Counted from the stretch's first letter, positions 23,004-32,017 are shown. The stretch: DNA of 64,000 bases from Streptomyces sp. TS71-3 (GCF_018327685.1 NZ_BNEL01000003.1:248001-312000); one strand, 5' to 3'. The notes: a model not told the origin generated them from the letters alone. Made by a program: numbers and translations.

Positions 23004-25349
23004 GTGACCCCACCCCCACCCCGGAGACGCCGCGCGCTGCGTCGCGCGCTCTCCGCCGTCACCTCGCTGACCCTCGTCGCGGCGGGCGCCGCCGCGGTGA
23101 CGGTCCTGTCCGTCGCCCCCGCGGGGGCCGCCGGCGTGCCAGCCCCCTCTCCCGTGGGCATATCGGGCCGCGGCGCGTCCGTGCCGTTCACGGAGCAGGA
23201 GGCCGAGTACGCCGCGACCAACGGCACCGTGGTCGCCCCCGACCGCCTCTACACCCACCTCGCCTCCGAGGCGTCGGGGCGGCAGGCGGTGACCCTGGAC
23301 GCGACGGGCGAGTACGTCGAGTTCACGCTCACCAAGCCCGCCAACGCGATGGACTTCCGCTACTCCATACCGGACAGCCCGGACGGCACCGGCCGCACCG
23401 CGTCGCTGGACGTCCGGGTGGGCGGGAACGTCCTCAAGAGCGTCCCCGTGACGTCCAAGTACGGCTGGTACTACGGCGGCTACCCGTTCAACAACAACCC
23501 GGGCAGCGGCAACCCGCACCACTTCTACGACGAGGCGCGGACGATGTTCGGCAGCACCCTGGCGGCCGGCACCAAGGTCCGCCTCCAGGTGTCCTCCACC
23601 GCGCAGGCGCCGTCGTTCACCGTCGACCTGGCGGACTTCGAGCAGGTCGCCTCGCCGATCGCGCAGCCGTCCGGCTCGCTGAACGTGGTCACCGACTTCG
23701 GCGCCGACCCGACCGGTGCCGCCGACTCCACCGCCAAGATCCAGGCGGCGGTCACCGCGGGCCAGCAGCAGGGCAAGGCGGTCTACATCCCCCAGGGCAC
23801 GTTCCAGGTCCGCGACCACATCGTCGTGGACCACGTGACGCTGGCCGGCGCGGGCCCCTGGTACAGCGTGCTGACCGGGCGCGACCCGTCCAACCGCGCG
23901 AAGGCCGTCGGCGTGTACGGCAAGTACGCGAACCAGGGCGGCAGCAGCAACGTCACCCTCAAGGACTTCGCCATCATGGGCGACATCCAGGAGCGGGTCG
24001 ACGCCGACCAGGTGAACGCCATCGGAGGCGCGCTGTCGAACTCGACGGTGGACGACGTCTGGATGCAGCACACCAAGGTCGGGGCCTGGATGGACGGCCC
24101 GATGGACAGGTTCACCATCAAGAACAGCCGGATCCTCGACCAGACCGCGGACGGCGTCAACTTCCACATGGGCGTCACCAACTCCACCGTCACCAACACC
24201 TTCGTACGCAACACCGGTGACGACGGCCTGGCCATGTGGGCGGAGAGCGTCCCGAACGTGAACGACTCGTTCACGCACAACACGGTCGTCGCGCCGGTCC
24301 TGGCGAACAACATCGTCACGTACGGCGGCAAGGACATCACCCTCTCCGACAACACCATGTCGGACACCGTCACCAACGGCGGCGGCCTGCACATCGCCAA
24401 CCGCTACCCGGGCGTCAACTCCGGTCAGGGGACGGCCGTCTCGGGCACCATCACGGCCGCGCGCAACACGCTGATCAGGACCGGGAACAGCGACTACAAC
24501 TGGCAGTTCGGCGTGGGCGCGATGTGGTTCGACGGGCTCAACGAGGCCCTGAACGCCACCGTCAACATCAGCGACTCCGACATCCTCGACTCCTCCTACG
24601 AGGCGATCCAGACCATCGAGGGCGGCGGGAAGACGCTCAACTTCAACAACATCAACATCGACGGCACCGGTACCTTCGTCCTCCAGTTCCAGGCGGGCGG
24701 CGCCGGCACCTTCACCAACGTCACGGCCAAGCACGTGAACGGCCCCTCGCCGATCTACAGCTGCCAGGGCAACGCCTTCGCCATCACCCAGGGCGGCGGC
24801 AACTCCGGCTGGTACACCGACACGCCCTACTGCGGCGGCTGGCCCGCCCCGGTGTGGACGAACGGCGGGGTCCCCTCGACCGGCGGAGGCGACGACCCCG
24901 GCGACCCGGGTGACCCGGGCGACCCCGGTGACACCGGCAACCTCGCCCAGGGCCACGCGGTCACCGCGGGCCACACGGAGGTCTACGTGCCGTCCAACGC
25001 CGTGGACGGCAACGCGAGCACCTACTGGGAGAGCCCGAACAACGCCTTCCCGCAGTCCCTCACCGTCGACCTCGGCGCGGCCAAGGCCGTGGGCCACCTG
25101 GTCCTCAAGCTGCCGCCCGGCGCGGCCTGGAGCACCCGGACCCAGACGCTGAGCGTGCTGGGCAGCACGGACAACGGCACGTACAGCACCCTCAAGGGCT
25201 CCGCGGGCTACACCTTCAACCCGTCGAACGGCAACTCCGTCACCGTCCCGCTCTCCGGCACCTCGGTCCGCTACCTGCGGCTGACGTTCACCGGCAACAC
25301 GGGGTGGCCGGCGGCCCAGCTCTCGGAGCTGGAGGCGTACACGAACTGA
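23004..25349 (+). CDS. secreted alpha-1,3-glucanase/mycodextranase-like (GH87) with CBM and discoidin domains
   Basis: This 781-residue exported polysaccharidase starts at a GTG followed by an Arg-rich signal peptide (to about residue 43). Residues ~50-215 are a carbohydrate-binding module of the CBM35/CBM6 kind (EQEAEYAATNG ... DLADFEQV). Residues ~225-610 are a right-handed beta-helix beginning VTDFGADPTGAADSTAKIQAA. The GH87-type block DGVNFHMGVTNSTVTNTFVR-NTGDDGLAMW has Asp406/Asp407 as probable catalytic acids. A (DPG)n linker leads to an F5/8 type C (discoidin) domain at ~650-781. GH87 enzymes cut alpha-1,3-glucan of fungal walls or dental mutan. A terminator follows at 25406. Confidence 0.85.
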   Translation: MTPPPPRRRRALRRALSAVTSLTLVAAGAAAVTVLSVAPAGAAGVPAPSPVGISGRGASVPFTEQEAEYAATNGTVVAPDRLYTHLASEASGRQAVTLDATGEYVEFTLTKPANAMDFRYSIPDSPDGTGRTASLDVRVGGNVLKSVPVTSKYGWYYGGYPFNNNPGSGNPHHFYDEARTMFGSTLAAGTKVRLQVSSTAQAPSFTVDLADFEQVASPIAQPSGSLNVVTDFGADPTGAADSTAKIQAAVTAGQQQGKAVYIPQGTFQVRDHIVVDHVTLAGAGPWYSVLTGRDPSNRAKAVGVYGKYANQGGSSNVTLKDFAIMGDIQERVDADQVNAIGGALSNSTVDDVWMQHTKVGAWMDGPMDRFTIKNSRILDQTADGVNFHMGVTNSTVTNTFVRNTGDDGLAMWAESVPNVNDSFTHNTVVAPVLANNIVTYGGKDITLSDNTMSDTVTNGGGLHIANRYPGVNSGQGTAVSGTITAARNTLIRTGNSDYNWQFGVGAMWFDGLNEALNATVNISDSDILDSSYEAIQTIEGGGKTLNFNNINIDGTGTFVLQFQAGGAGTFTNVTAKHVNGPSPIYSCQGNAFAITQGGGNSGWYTDTPYCGGWPAPVWTNGGVPSTGGGDDPGDPGDPGDPGDTGNLAQGHAVTAGHTEVYVPSNAVDGNASTYWESPNNAFPQSLTVDLGAAKAVGHLVLKLPPGAAWSTRTQTLSVLGSTDNGTYSTLKGSAGYTFNPSNGNSVTVPLSGTSVRYLRLTFTGNTGWPAAQLSELEAYTN

Positions 25350-25405
25350 CGTTTGGGCGGTCGGCCCGCCACGGCCGGCGGTCCGGCCACCGCACGGCCG
25401 TTCCC

Positions 25406-25437
25406 GAGGCCGCGCCCCCCCAGGGGGTCGCGGCCTC
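25406..25437 (+). terminator. terminator downstream of the GH87 gene
   Basis: A 9-bp perfect stem (GAGGCCGCG at 25406-25414, CGCGGCCTC at 25429-25437) flanks a C/G-rich loop. Confidence 0.6.
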
Positions 25438-25606
25438 TTCCGCCGGCCGGGCCCGGCCACCGCGCGGTCGCTCCTCACCCGGCTGCTCCGGTAGGCCGTT
25501 GCCGGGCGGCTCAGGCGGGCCGTTACGGTGTCCGAGCGGTTGCCGGACGCCGCGGCCGAGGCGAGGGACACCGGTTCCCCGCGGCCCGGACCACAGAAGG
25601 ACGAAG

Positions 25607-26230
25607 ATGAACGACTCCAGCGGGTTCTCGACCGTCTCCCCGACCACCCTCGCCGACATCCTGGGACGCGAGCAGGTCATGGACATCGGCGTGCGTCCCC
25701 TGTGGCCCACGATCCCGCGCGTGGCAGGGCCCGCGTTCACCGTGCGGTGCCCCGCCGGCGACAACCTCATGCTGCACGCCGCCATCCACCGCGCGGAGCC
25801 GGGCTCGGTCATCGTCGTCGAGTCGGGCGACCTGGACTACGCGCTCGCCGGAGGCAACGTGTGCGCGGTCGCCCAGCGGCGGGGCGTCGCCGCCTTCGTA
25901 CTCGACGGGGTGATCCGCGACGTCGCCGAGGCGCGCGAGATGGGCTTCCCGGTCTTCGCCCGGGGCGTGATCCCGATCCCCGGCACCAAGTCGGCGGTCG
26001 AGCCGCTGAACCTCCCGGTGCGGTGCGGCGGTGTGCGGGTGACGCCCGGCGACATCGTGGTGGCCGACGAGGAGGGCATCGTGGCCGTTCCCCGCGCCCG
26101 GCAGAAGGAAGTGCTCCGTGCGGCACGGGCGAAGGAGGCCGAGGAGGCCGAGGAGTCCCTCGACGCCTGGGAGACGGCGCACCGGGGCCGCATCGACGCG
26201 ATCCTCGGCGAGTTCGGCTTCGACTACTGA
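25607..26230 (+). CDS. RraA-like family protein (possible 4-carboxy-4-hydroxy-2-oxoadipate-type aldolase)
   Basis: This 207-residue cytoplasmic protein has the RraA/HMG-aldolase fold: STVSPTTLADILGREQVMD, IPRVAGPAFTVRCPAGDNLMLH, GSVIVVESGD, then the signature GVAAFVLDGVIRDVAEAREMGFPVFARG and a VTPGDIVVADEEGIVAVP ending. In class II pyruvate aldolases the conserved Arg/Asp of the 'DG-iRD' segment bind metal and substrate; other members regulate RNase E. Nothing nearby fixes the choice. The C-terminal helix is Glu/Ala-rich and hydrophilic. The start has AGAAGGA upstream. A short tandem repeat begins directly after the stop. Confidence 0.85.
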   Translation: MNDSSGFSTVSPTTLADILGREQVMDIGVRPLWPTIPRVAGPAFTVRCPAGDNLMLHAAIHRAEPGSVIVVESGDLDYALAGGNVCAVAQRRGVAAFVLDGVIRDVAEAREMGFPVFARGVIPIPGTKSAVEPLNLPVRCGGVRVTPGDIVVADEEGIVAVPRARQKEVLRAARAKEAEEAEESLDAWETAHRGRIDAILGEFGFDY

Positions 26231-26245
26231 GGCTCGGCTACGGGG

Positions 26246-26317
26246 AGTTCGGATGCCGAGAGTTCGGATGCCGAGAGCCCGGTTGCTGAGAGTTCGGCTG
26301 CCGAGCTCGGCAGCCGA
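26246..26317. repeat. 15-bp tandem repeats and 24-bp palindrome after the rraA-like gene
   Basis: Four 15-bp units of AGTTCGGATGCCGAG type occupy 26246-26305. The end of the last unit and what follows form a perfect 24-bp palindrome (26294-26317, centre GAGCTC). The GAGTTCGG core also occurs in the last codons of the rraA-like gene. Confidence 0.75.
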
Positions 26318-26363
26318 GGACGGGCCCGGCCCCAGGCCCCGGCCCTGATTGCGATTCCTGAAT

Positions 26364-26404
26364 CCCGCCCCGTGTCACCGTTCTGAGCGGTGACACGGGG
26401 CGGG
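26364..26404 (+). terminator. strong hairpin terminator after the rraA-like gene
   Basis: A perfect 17-bp stem (26364-26380 with 26388-26404) has the loop TTCTGAG. The stem itself contains GTCACC and GGTGAC nine bases apart, the same layout as the two palindromes downstream. Confidence 0.8.
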
Positions 26405-26428
26405 CGTTGATGACGCACGCCATCCGGG

Positions 26429-26451
26429 CGTCACCTATCAGAAAGGTGACG
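26429..26451. promoter_or_regulatory. palindromic operator candidate 1 (CGTCACC-N9-GGTGACG)
   Basis: This perfect 7-9-7 inverted repeat (spacer TATCAGAAA) lies about 255 bp upstream of the Tat-exported hydrolase. It shares its arms and the first three spacer bases with the site at 26565. Confidence 0.6.
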
Positions 26452-26564
26452 TCTGGACGTCAGCAATTACCTGCACTTCCACCCCCGGACGCCGACACGC
26501 GACCTGCGCCCCACTTTCCCACCGCCCCACACGAGCCCCCAACCGGACCACCCACCGGATACCC

Positions 26565-26587
26565 CGTCACCTATTTGACTGGTGACG
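26565..26587. promoter_or_regulatory. palindromic operator candidate 2 overlapping a -35-like element
   Basis: This perfect 7-9-7 inverted repeat (CGTCACC, spacer TATTTGACT, GGTGACG) has TTGACT at 26575-26580 in its spacer and right half, matching a -35 hexamer; a weak CACATT follows 17 bp later. A bound protein would occlude this promoter. The start codon of the hydrolase is 117 bp downstream. Confidence 0.6.
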
Positions 26588-26703
26588 CATTCTGTGACAC
26601 ATTCATCGCGCCGGCAGGCCGCGGTCACCTCGCGAACGGCCGGTGCGAACCGGTTCTTCTGCCGCACGCAGGTCGGCTCCACCGGAACCAGAGGGAGACT
26701 CTC

Positions 26704-27771
26704 GTGATCAACAGGCGCACCTTCGGCAAGGCCCTGGGGCTGGGAACGGGCGCGGCCACCGCCGCACTGGCGGGCCTCCCGGCAGCCTCCGCCTCGGCCG
26801 CCTCCGCCGCACCGCGGAACGGGGCGAAGGCGCCCACCGTGCCCACGGCCGCCCCCGGCGCGCACACCTCGTTCGCCCCGCTGAAGCAGGTCAGGGCCGG
26901 CGTGCTCGACATCGGCTACGCCGAGGCGGGCCCCGCCCACGGCCCCGTGGTCATCTGCCTGCACGGCTGGCCCTACGACATCCACAGCTACGTCGACGTG
27001 GCCGCGCTGCTGGCGGCGCAGGGCTACCGGGTGATCGTCCCCCACCTCCGCGGCCACGGCACGACGCGCTTCCTGTCCGCCCGTACCTTCCGGAACGCCC
27101 AGCAGTCGGCCATCGCGCTCGACATCATCGCCCTGATGGACGCGCTGAAGATCGAGAAGGCCGTCCTCGCGGGCTTCGACTGGGGATCGCGGACCGCCGA
27201 CATCATCGCGGCCCTCTGGCCGGAGCGCTGCAAGGCGCTGGTGTCGGTGAGCGGTTACCTCATCACGAACCCGGAGGCCAACCTGGAGCCGATCGCGCCC
27301 GCCGCCGAGTACTCCTGGTGGTACCAGTACTACTTCTCCACGGAGCGGGGCCGCCTCGCCATGCAGGACAAGGACAAGCGCCACGACCTGGCGCGGCTGG
27401 TCTGGGACACCGTCTCCCCCACCTGGGACTTCGACGACGCCACCTTCGAGCGCACGGCGGCGGCGTTCGAGAACCCCGACTACGCGGACATCGTCATCCA
27501 CAACTACCGCTGGCGCCTCAGCCTCGCCGAGGGCGAGCGCCGCTACGACGCCTTGGAGCGGCGGCTGGCCGCGCGACCGGTGATCGGGGTGCCGACCATC
27601 ACCCTCGACCCCGACCGCGACCCCTTCACGGCGCCCGGCAACGGCACGTCGTACCGGGACAGGTTCACCGGCGCGTACGACCACCGCACCCTGACGGGCA
27701 TCGGCCACAACGTCCCCCAGGAGGCACCCGCGGCCTTCGCCCAGGCCGTCGTGGACGTGGACCGCTTCTGA
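26704..27771 (+). CDS. Tat-exported alpha/beta hydrolase (epoxide hydrolase/haloalkane dehalogenase type)
   Basis: This 355-residue protein starts at GTG after GAGGGAGA. The signal peptide carries twin arginines (NRRTFGKALGLGTGAATAALAG, cleavage near AASASA), so it is exported folded. The alpha/beta core has the oxyanion HGWPYD segment and the nucleophile elbow AGFDWGS with Asp159. An Asp rather than Ser nucleophile is typical of epoxide hydrolases and haloalkane dehalogenases. The catalytic His335 is in GIGHNVPQEAP. A cap region (YSWWYQYYFSTERGR) lies between. The substrate is unknown. Two palindromes upstream suggest dedicated repression. No partner gene is adjacent. Confidence 0.88.
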   Translation: MINRRTFGKALGLGTGAATAALAGLPAASASAASAAPRNGAKAPTVPTAAPGAHTSFAPLKQVRAGVLDIGYAEAGPAHGPVVICLHGWPYDIHSYVDVAALLAAQGYRVIVPHLRGHGTTRFLSARTFRNAQQSAIALDIIALMDALKIEKAVLAGFDWGSRTADIIAALWPERCKALVSVSGYLITNPEANLEPIAPAAEYSWWYQYYFSTERGRLAMQDKDKRHDLARLVWDTVSPTWDFDDATFERTAAAFENPDYADIVIHNYRWRLSLAEGERRYDALERRLAARPVIGVPTITLDPDRDPFTAPGNGTSYRDRFTGAYDHRTLTGIGHNVPQEAPAAFAQAVVDVDRF

Positions 27772-27917
27772 CGTGCCGTCAGGTCCTGGCTTCGCCTGCC
27801 CGTCCGTTCCCGGGCAGCCTCCCCCTCCCGTGCGGCTCCCCGAGACATAGCGGCAGTTGAGCCGGCACGGATACGGCACCGATACAACCCCCACCTTCAC
27901 TGGACGTCGTGGCGCGC

Positions 27918-27957
27918 GTCAGGAGGACGCCCCGTCCTGGGGTGTCAGGAGGACGCC
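27918..27957. promoter_or_regulatory. 14-bp direct repeat upstream of the M1 peptidase gene
   Basis: GTCAGGAGGACGCC occurs at 27918-27931 and 27944-27957, 26 bp apart, ending 18 bp before the ATG at 27976. It could be an operator or simply a local duplication. Confidence 0.35.
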
Positions 27958-27975
27958 GCAGGACGGAGCCAGCAC

Positions 27976-29478
27976 ATGGGACACAGGTTCGGTGCCAGGA
28001 GGATTCCGCTCGCCTTGCTGGCGGGGGCCATGGTGCTCTCGGCGACGGCGGTGGGACCCGCCACCGCCGCGGGGCAGACGGCCCGGCCCGGCGCACAGAG
28101 CGGCGGCGAGCGGCTCTACCCGGGACTCGGCAACGGCGGTTACGACGTGCGGTCGTACGACGTGGCCTACGACTACCGGCCCGGCGAGACGGTGATGAAC
28201 TCCTCCGTGGACATCGTGGCCACGGCACGGCAGGCGCTGTCCAGCTTCAGCCTGGACTCGGTGGGCCAGCGGATCGGCTCCGCCACCGTGAACGGCGCCC
28301 CGGCCGGCTTCCGCCTGGACGGGGACAGGGAGAAGCTGGTCATCACGCCCAAGCGGGCACTGGCGCGGGGCCTTCCGTTCCGGGTCCGCATCGGCTTCGT
28401 CGCCGACCGCGCGGTGAACCCGCCCTCGCCCTGGTTCCCCGAGCAGGACCACTTCAAGAACTGGGTCGAGAAGGACGACGGCTTCGCCCTCTTCGGCCAG
28501 CCGCACCGCTCGCACCTGTTCTTCCCGATGAACGACATCCCCCGGGACAAGGCCCGCGCCACCTTCCGGATCACCGTCCCCGAGGACCTCCAGGCGGTGG
28601 CGGGCGGCACCCTGACGTCACGGCGGACCGCCGGCGACCGGACCACGTACGTCTACACCACCCGCGACCCCGTCCCCACCGACGTGATGCAGGCCGCGGT
28701 GGGCCACTTCACGCGGACCAACGGGACCGGGCCGGGCGGCGTCCCCCTGCGCAGCTTCGTCAACACGCCCGACTCCCCGAAGGCCGCCCCGGTGCTGGCG
28801 CTCATCCCGGACCAGATGCGCTGGCTGGAGGAGCAGATCGGCAGCCCCTACCCGTTCGAGACGTACGGGCTCCTGGGCGTGCCGGGCGGTTACAACAACG
28901 TCGCGCTGGAGAGCGCCACCCTGTCCACCTTCGCCGCGGACGGCCTGACGAGCGGTCCCCGCGCCATCGAGACGACGATGCTGCACGAGCTGGTCCACCA
29001 GTACTTCGGCGACGCCGTCTCCGTGCACAGCTGGGACGACATGTGGCTCAGCGAGGGCCACGCCTCGTACTACGCGTTCCGCTACATGGCGGACAAGGGC
29101 GACTCGGACGCCACCTTCGACGAGAACATCCACCGGGCCTACGACTTCGACGTCGACAACCGCCCGGTCTACGGCCCGCCCGGCCGCCCCGCGGACACGC
29201 TCGACGTCCTCGGCGGCACCAACGCCGGCGGCTGCGTGATGCTCGACGGCCTGCACCGGATGGTCGGTGACGCCACCTTCCGGGCGATCGAGCACACGTT
29301 CTTCGAGAAGTACCGGGGCAGGTCGGCGGCGACCCAGGACTACATCGACGTCGCGAACGCGGTCTCCGGCAAGGACCTCACCTCGTACATCAGGAGCTGG
29401 GTCTACGGGAAGACCACGCCCGTCCCCGTCGGCCACCCGGACTGGGTCACTCCCCCGCCGTCCCAGTCCCGGTCCTGA
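27976..29478 (+). CDS. secreted M1 family metallopeptidase
   Basis: This 500-residue zinc aminopeptidase-fold protein has a Sec signal (RRIPLALLAGAMVLSATAVGPATAA). The catalytic site is HELVHQYFGDAVSVHSWDDMWLSEGHASY: His337, Glu338, His341 and the third ligand Glu360 are all present. The exopeptidase GAMEN motif is not conserved; its place is taken by NNVALESATLS. The protein ends soon after the catalytic domain, about half the length of aminopeptidase N. A close relative is encoded at 59591. GGAG seven bases before the ATG supports the start. It is released or loosely wall-bound; the substrate is unknown. Confidence 0.92.
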   Translation: MGHRFGARRIPLALLAGAMVLSATAVGPATAAGQTARPGAQSGGERLYPGLGNGGYDVRSYDVAYDYRPGETVMNSSVDIVATARQALSSFSLDSVGQRIGSATVNGAPAGFRLDGDREKLVITPKRALARGLPFRVRIGFVADRAVNPPSPWFPEQDHFKNWVEKDDGFALFGQPHRSHLFFPMNDIPRDKARATFRITVPEDLQAVAGGTLTSRRTAGDRTTYVYTTRDPVPTDVMQAAVGHFTRTNGTGPGGVPLRSFVNTPDSPKAAPVLALIPDQMRWLEEQIGSPYPFETYGLLGVPGGYNNVALESATLSTFAADGLTSGPRAIETTMLHELVHQYFGDAVSVHSWDDMWLSEGHASYYAFRYMADKGDSDATFDENIHRAYDFDVDNRPVYGPPGRPADTLDVLGGTNAGGCVMLDGLHRMVGDATFRAIEHTFFEKYRGRSAATQDYIDVANAVSGKDLTSYIRSWVYGKTTPVPVGHPDWVTPPPSQSRS

Positions 29479-29700
29479 CCGCCGCCGCCCGGCGGCCCTC
29501 GTCCACGACCAGGGCCGCCGGGCTCGGCGCGGGCCGGGTGCCTGGTCGCTCGCGCACCCCGGCGCACTCCGGATCCCGGCGCCACCCCCGCGCACGCCGG
29601 ATCCCCGCCGCCCGCTCGTCTGGCGGGCCCCCAGGCTGCGTCGGACAATGGCGGCAGCGCGGCACGGCAGCCAGGTGCCGGTCCTCCAGGAGGCAGCTCC

Positions 29701-30382
29701 ATGCGCCACACCAATCTCGCCGGGGAGTCGGCCGACCACCTCGCCGCGCGCGAGGAGTTGCGCCAGGCCGAGATCGAGCTGATGCGCCACCGCGAGCAGG
29801 TCGCCGAGCTGCGGCGCCGGCTGCCGCCGGGTCCCGTCGTCGACGACTACGCCTTCGAGGAGGGCCCCGCGGACCTGGACGCCGGTGACGCACCGGCGCG
29901 GACCGTGCGCCTGATCGAGCTGTTCACCGGGCCCGGCCGGGACCTCGTCGTCTACCACCTGATGTACGGCAAGGGGCAGACCGAGCCCCTGCCCGATGTG
30001 CACGATGTGGATCGACGGGTTCAACGGTGTCGCCCGCCACATCGCGCGGAACGTCGACTTCGCGGTCGTCGCCGCGGCCGGGCTGCCCGCCCTGCGCGCC
30101 CACGCCCGCGACCGGCGGTGGACGGACCTGCGCCTGCTCAGCGCCTCAGAGGGCACCTTCAAGTACGACCTGGGCAGCGAGGACGCCGAGGGCAACCAGG
30201 ACTCGACGGTGTCCGTGTTCACCCGCGACGGCGACGGCCCGGTGCGCCACGCCTACTCCGCGCACCCGAGGATGGCCGACGGCATCGACCAGCGCGGCAT
30301 CGACCTGCTCACCCCGGTGTGGCACATCCTCGACCTCACCCCCCGGGGCCGCGGCGACTGGTCCGCCGGCCTCGACTACTGA
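29701..30382 (+). pseudogene. DUF899 family (thioredoxin-like) gene broken by a one-base insertion
   Basis: Two overlapping frames together make one DUF899 protein of about 226 residues. The first part (29701 to ~29986) reads MRHTNLAGESADHLAAREEL to LVVYHLMYGKGQTEP. The second, shifted by one base, continues from CPMCTMWIDGFNGVARHIAR to RGDWSAGLDY. Removing one C from the CCCC run at 29986-29989 restores EPCPMCTMW, with the family CPxC-like site at the junction. The protein would be cytoplasmic and thioredoxin-like; its function is unknown. A homopolymer sequencing error is a real alternative to true inactivation. AGGAGG precedes the ATG. Confidence 0.85.
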
Positions 30383-30427
30383 CCGATCCGCCCCACTCAT
30401 TCCAGTCCACCAATGTTGGATTGGACT

Positions 30428-30463
30428 TGGTTGTGGACTTCCCGGCGTCGCTACCGTCGTGCC
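30428..30463 (+). promoter_or_regulatory. probable leaderless promoter of the phzF-like gene
   Basis: TTGGTT (30428-30433), an 18-bp spacer and TACCGT (30452-30457) place the transcription start within a base or two of the ATG at 30464. No Shine-Dalgarno sequence is present. Confidence 0.45.
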
Positions 30464-31312
30464 ATGAGAATTCACGTCGTCGATGCCTTCACCGACCGCC
30501 CGTTCGCCGGGAACCCGGCGGGCGTGTGCCTTCTGCCCGCCGGCCAGTGGCCGGAAGAGGCCTGGATGCAGCGGGTCGCGGCCGAGATGAACCACGCGGA
30601 GACCGCGTTCGCCCTGCCCCTGCCCGGCGGAGCCGAGGCCGACTGGGCCATCCGCTGGTTCACCCCGCGCGTCGAGGCCGAACTCTGCGGCCATGCCACA
30701 TTGGCCACGGCGCACGTGCTGCGGACCGAGCGTGGACTGCTCGGAACGGTCCGGTTCAGCAGCCGGCTGCACGGCGTCCTCGTCGCGCACACCGGGGAGG
30801 AGGGCGGCGGCATCACCCTGGACTTCCCGGCCGCACCGGCCACCGCGGTCCCCGTGCCGGACGGCCTGTCCGAGGCACTGGGCACCAAGCCCGAGGCCGC
30901 GCTCCACGCCGGCACCCTCGGCGACCTGCTGGCGGTCCTGCCCGACGAGGCCGCCGTCCACGCCGTGACCCCCGACGGGGAGGCGCTGGCCGGCCTGACC
31001 CGCCGCGAGGGCCTGCGCGGCGTCGTCGTCACGGCACCCGCGGCCGGGCCCGGCTCCGGCTCCGGCTTCGGCTCCGGCTACGACTTCGTCTCCCGCTTCT
31101 TCGCGCCGGCCCGCGGCATCCCGGAGGACCCCGTCACGGGCAGCGCCCACACCGTGCTCGCCCCCTACTGGTCGGCGCGGCTCGGCCGTGACGCGCTCAC
31201 CGGGCTCCAGGCGTCCGAGCGCACCGGCCTGGTCCGCACCGCCCTGGACGGCGACCGGGTCCACCTCACCGGAGACGCCGTCACGGTCCTGGACGGCACG
31301 CTGCACGTCTAG
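30464..31312 (+). CDS. PhzF family isomerase-like protein
   Basis: This 282-residue two-domain protein resembles phenazine-biosynthesis PhzF and diaminopimelate epimerase. MRIHVVDAFTDRPFAGNPAGVCLL is the family start. Glu46 in NHAETAFAL is the catalytic acid/base. RWFTPRVEAELCGHATLATAHVL and GIPEDPVTGSAHTVLAPYW are the two substrate-phosphate-like loops. No phenazine genes are nearby, so the substrate is unknown. The ATG has no ribosome site; a TACCGT -10-like hexamer lies at 30452-30457 with TTGGTT at 30428-30433, so the mRNA is probably leaderless. A (GS)n-like low-complexity insert (GSGSGFGSGYD) sits near residue 200. Confidence 0.9.
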   Translation: MRIHVVDAFTDRPFAGNPAGVCLLPAGQWPEEAWMQRVAAEMNHAETAFALPLPGGAEADWAIRWFTPRVEAELCGHATLATAHVLRTERGLLGTVRFSSRLHGVLVAHTGEEGGGITLDFPAAPATAVPVPDGLSEALGTKPEAALHAGTLGDLLAVLPDEAAVHAVTPDGEALAGLTRREGLRGVVVTAPAAGPGSGSGFGSGYDFVSRFFAPARGIPEDPVTGSAHTVLAPYWSARLGRDALTGLQASERTGLVRTALDGDRVHLTGDAVTVLDGTLHV

Positions 31313-31349
31313 TGCCCCGACAGGGAGGCCCCAACAGGGTCACCCGTCA

Positions 31350-31397
31350 CCCGTCCGACCAACCCGTCCGACCAACCCGTCCAACCGGCCCGTCCGA
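31350..31397. repeat. 13-bp tandem repeat between phzF-like and cvnD genes
   Basis: CCCGTCCGACCAA occurs twice in tandem (31350-31362, 31363-31375), followed by degenerate CCCGTCCAACCGG and CCCGTCCGA units. It lies in the convergent spacer. Confidence 0.6.
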
Positions 31398-31423
31398 GGG
31401 CCTGGCACGACCGGACGACCGCG

Positions 31424-32017
31424 TCAGTCCTTGCTGTAGAGGCGGCTCGCGTGCTCGACGAGCGCGATCAGCACCTCCTTCGCCGACTCCTTCTCACGGG
31501 CGTCGCACAGCACCACGGGCGTGTCCGGATCGAGGTCGAGGGCGGCCCGCACCTCCCCCGGGGCGTAGATGTGGAAGCCGGAGAAGCAGTTGACGGCGAC
31601 GATGAAGGGGATGTCGCGGCGCTCGAAGTAGTCGACGGCGGGAAAGCAGTCCTCCAGGCGCCGCGTGTCGGCGAGCACCATCGCTCCCAGCGCGCCGTTG
31701 GCCAGTTCGTCCCAGAGGAACCAGAACCGGTTCTGGCCGGGCGTGCCGAACAGGTACAGCGACAGCCCGTCCCTGAGCGTGATGCGCCCGAAGTCCATGG
31801 CGACGGTCGTCGTGGTCTTGCCCTCGACGCCGCCGAGGTCGTCCACCGGGCGGCCGGCCTCGGTGAGCTGCTCCTCGGTGCGCAGCGGGCGGATCTCGCT
31901 GACCGCCCCGACCAGGGTGGTCTTGCCCACCCCGAACCCGCCGGCCACCAGGATCTTCAGCGACAGGAAGGAGCCGGGGGCGTCCGGACGGTGGTCGTCA
32001 GAGTGCACGGAGTCCAT
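31424..32017 (-). CDS. cvnD: conservon GTPase CvnD (Ras-like ATP/GTP-binding protein)
   Basis: This 197-residue small GTPase is the last gene of a cvnABCD conservon. The P-loop GGFGVGKTTLVGAV and the DxxG-equivalent LFGTPGQNRFWFLW are clear, and the switch region GKTTTTVAMDFGRI is typical of the Mgl/Cvn group. The guanine-specificity NKxD is altered to AVNCFSG, as in other CvnD proteins. In S. coelicolor, Cvn proteins form a membrane-associated complex likened to eukaryotic G-protein signalling. Its ATG overlaps cvnC by 20 bases, which implies coupled translation. Confidence 0.93.
   Translation of the reverse strand: MDSVHSDDHRPDAPGSFLSLKILVAGGFGVGKTTLVGAVSEIRPLRTEEQLTEAGRPVDDLGGVEGKTTTTVAMDFGRITLRDGLSLYLFGTPGQNRFWFLWDELANGALGAMVLADTRRLEDCFPAVDYFERRDIPFIVAVNCFSGFHIYAPGEVRAALDLDPDTPVVLCDAREKESAKEVLIALVEHASRLYSKD

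Noticed and set aside
30464..31312. Start of a phenazine biosynthetic cluster, from the PhzF homologue
   Set aside because: No phzA-E, G or other phenazine genes nearby; PhzF-like proteins are common and stand alone here.
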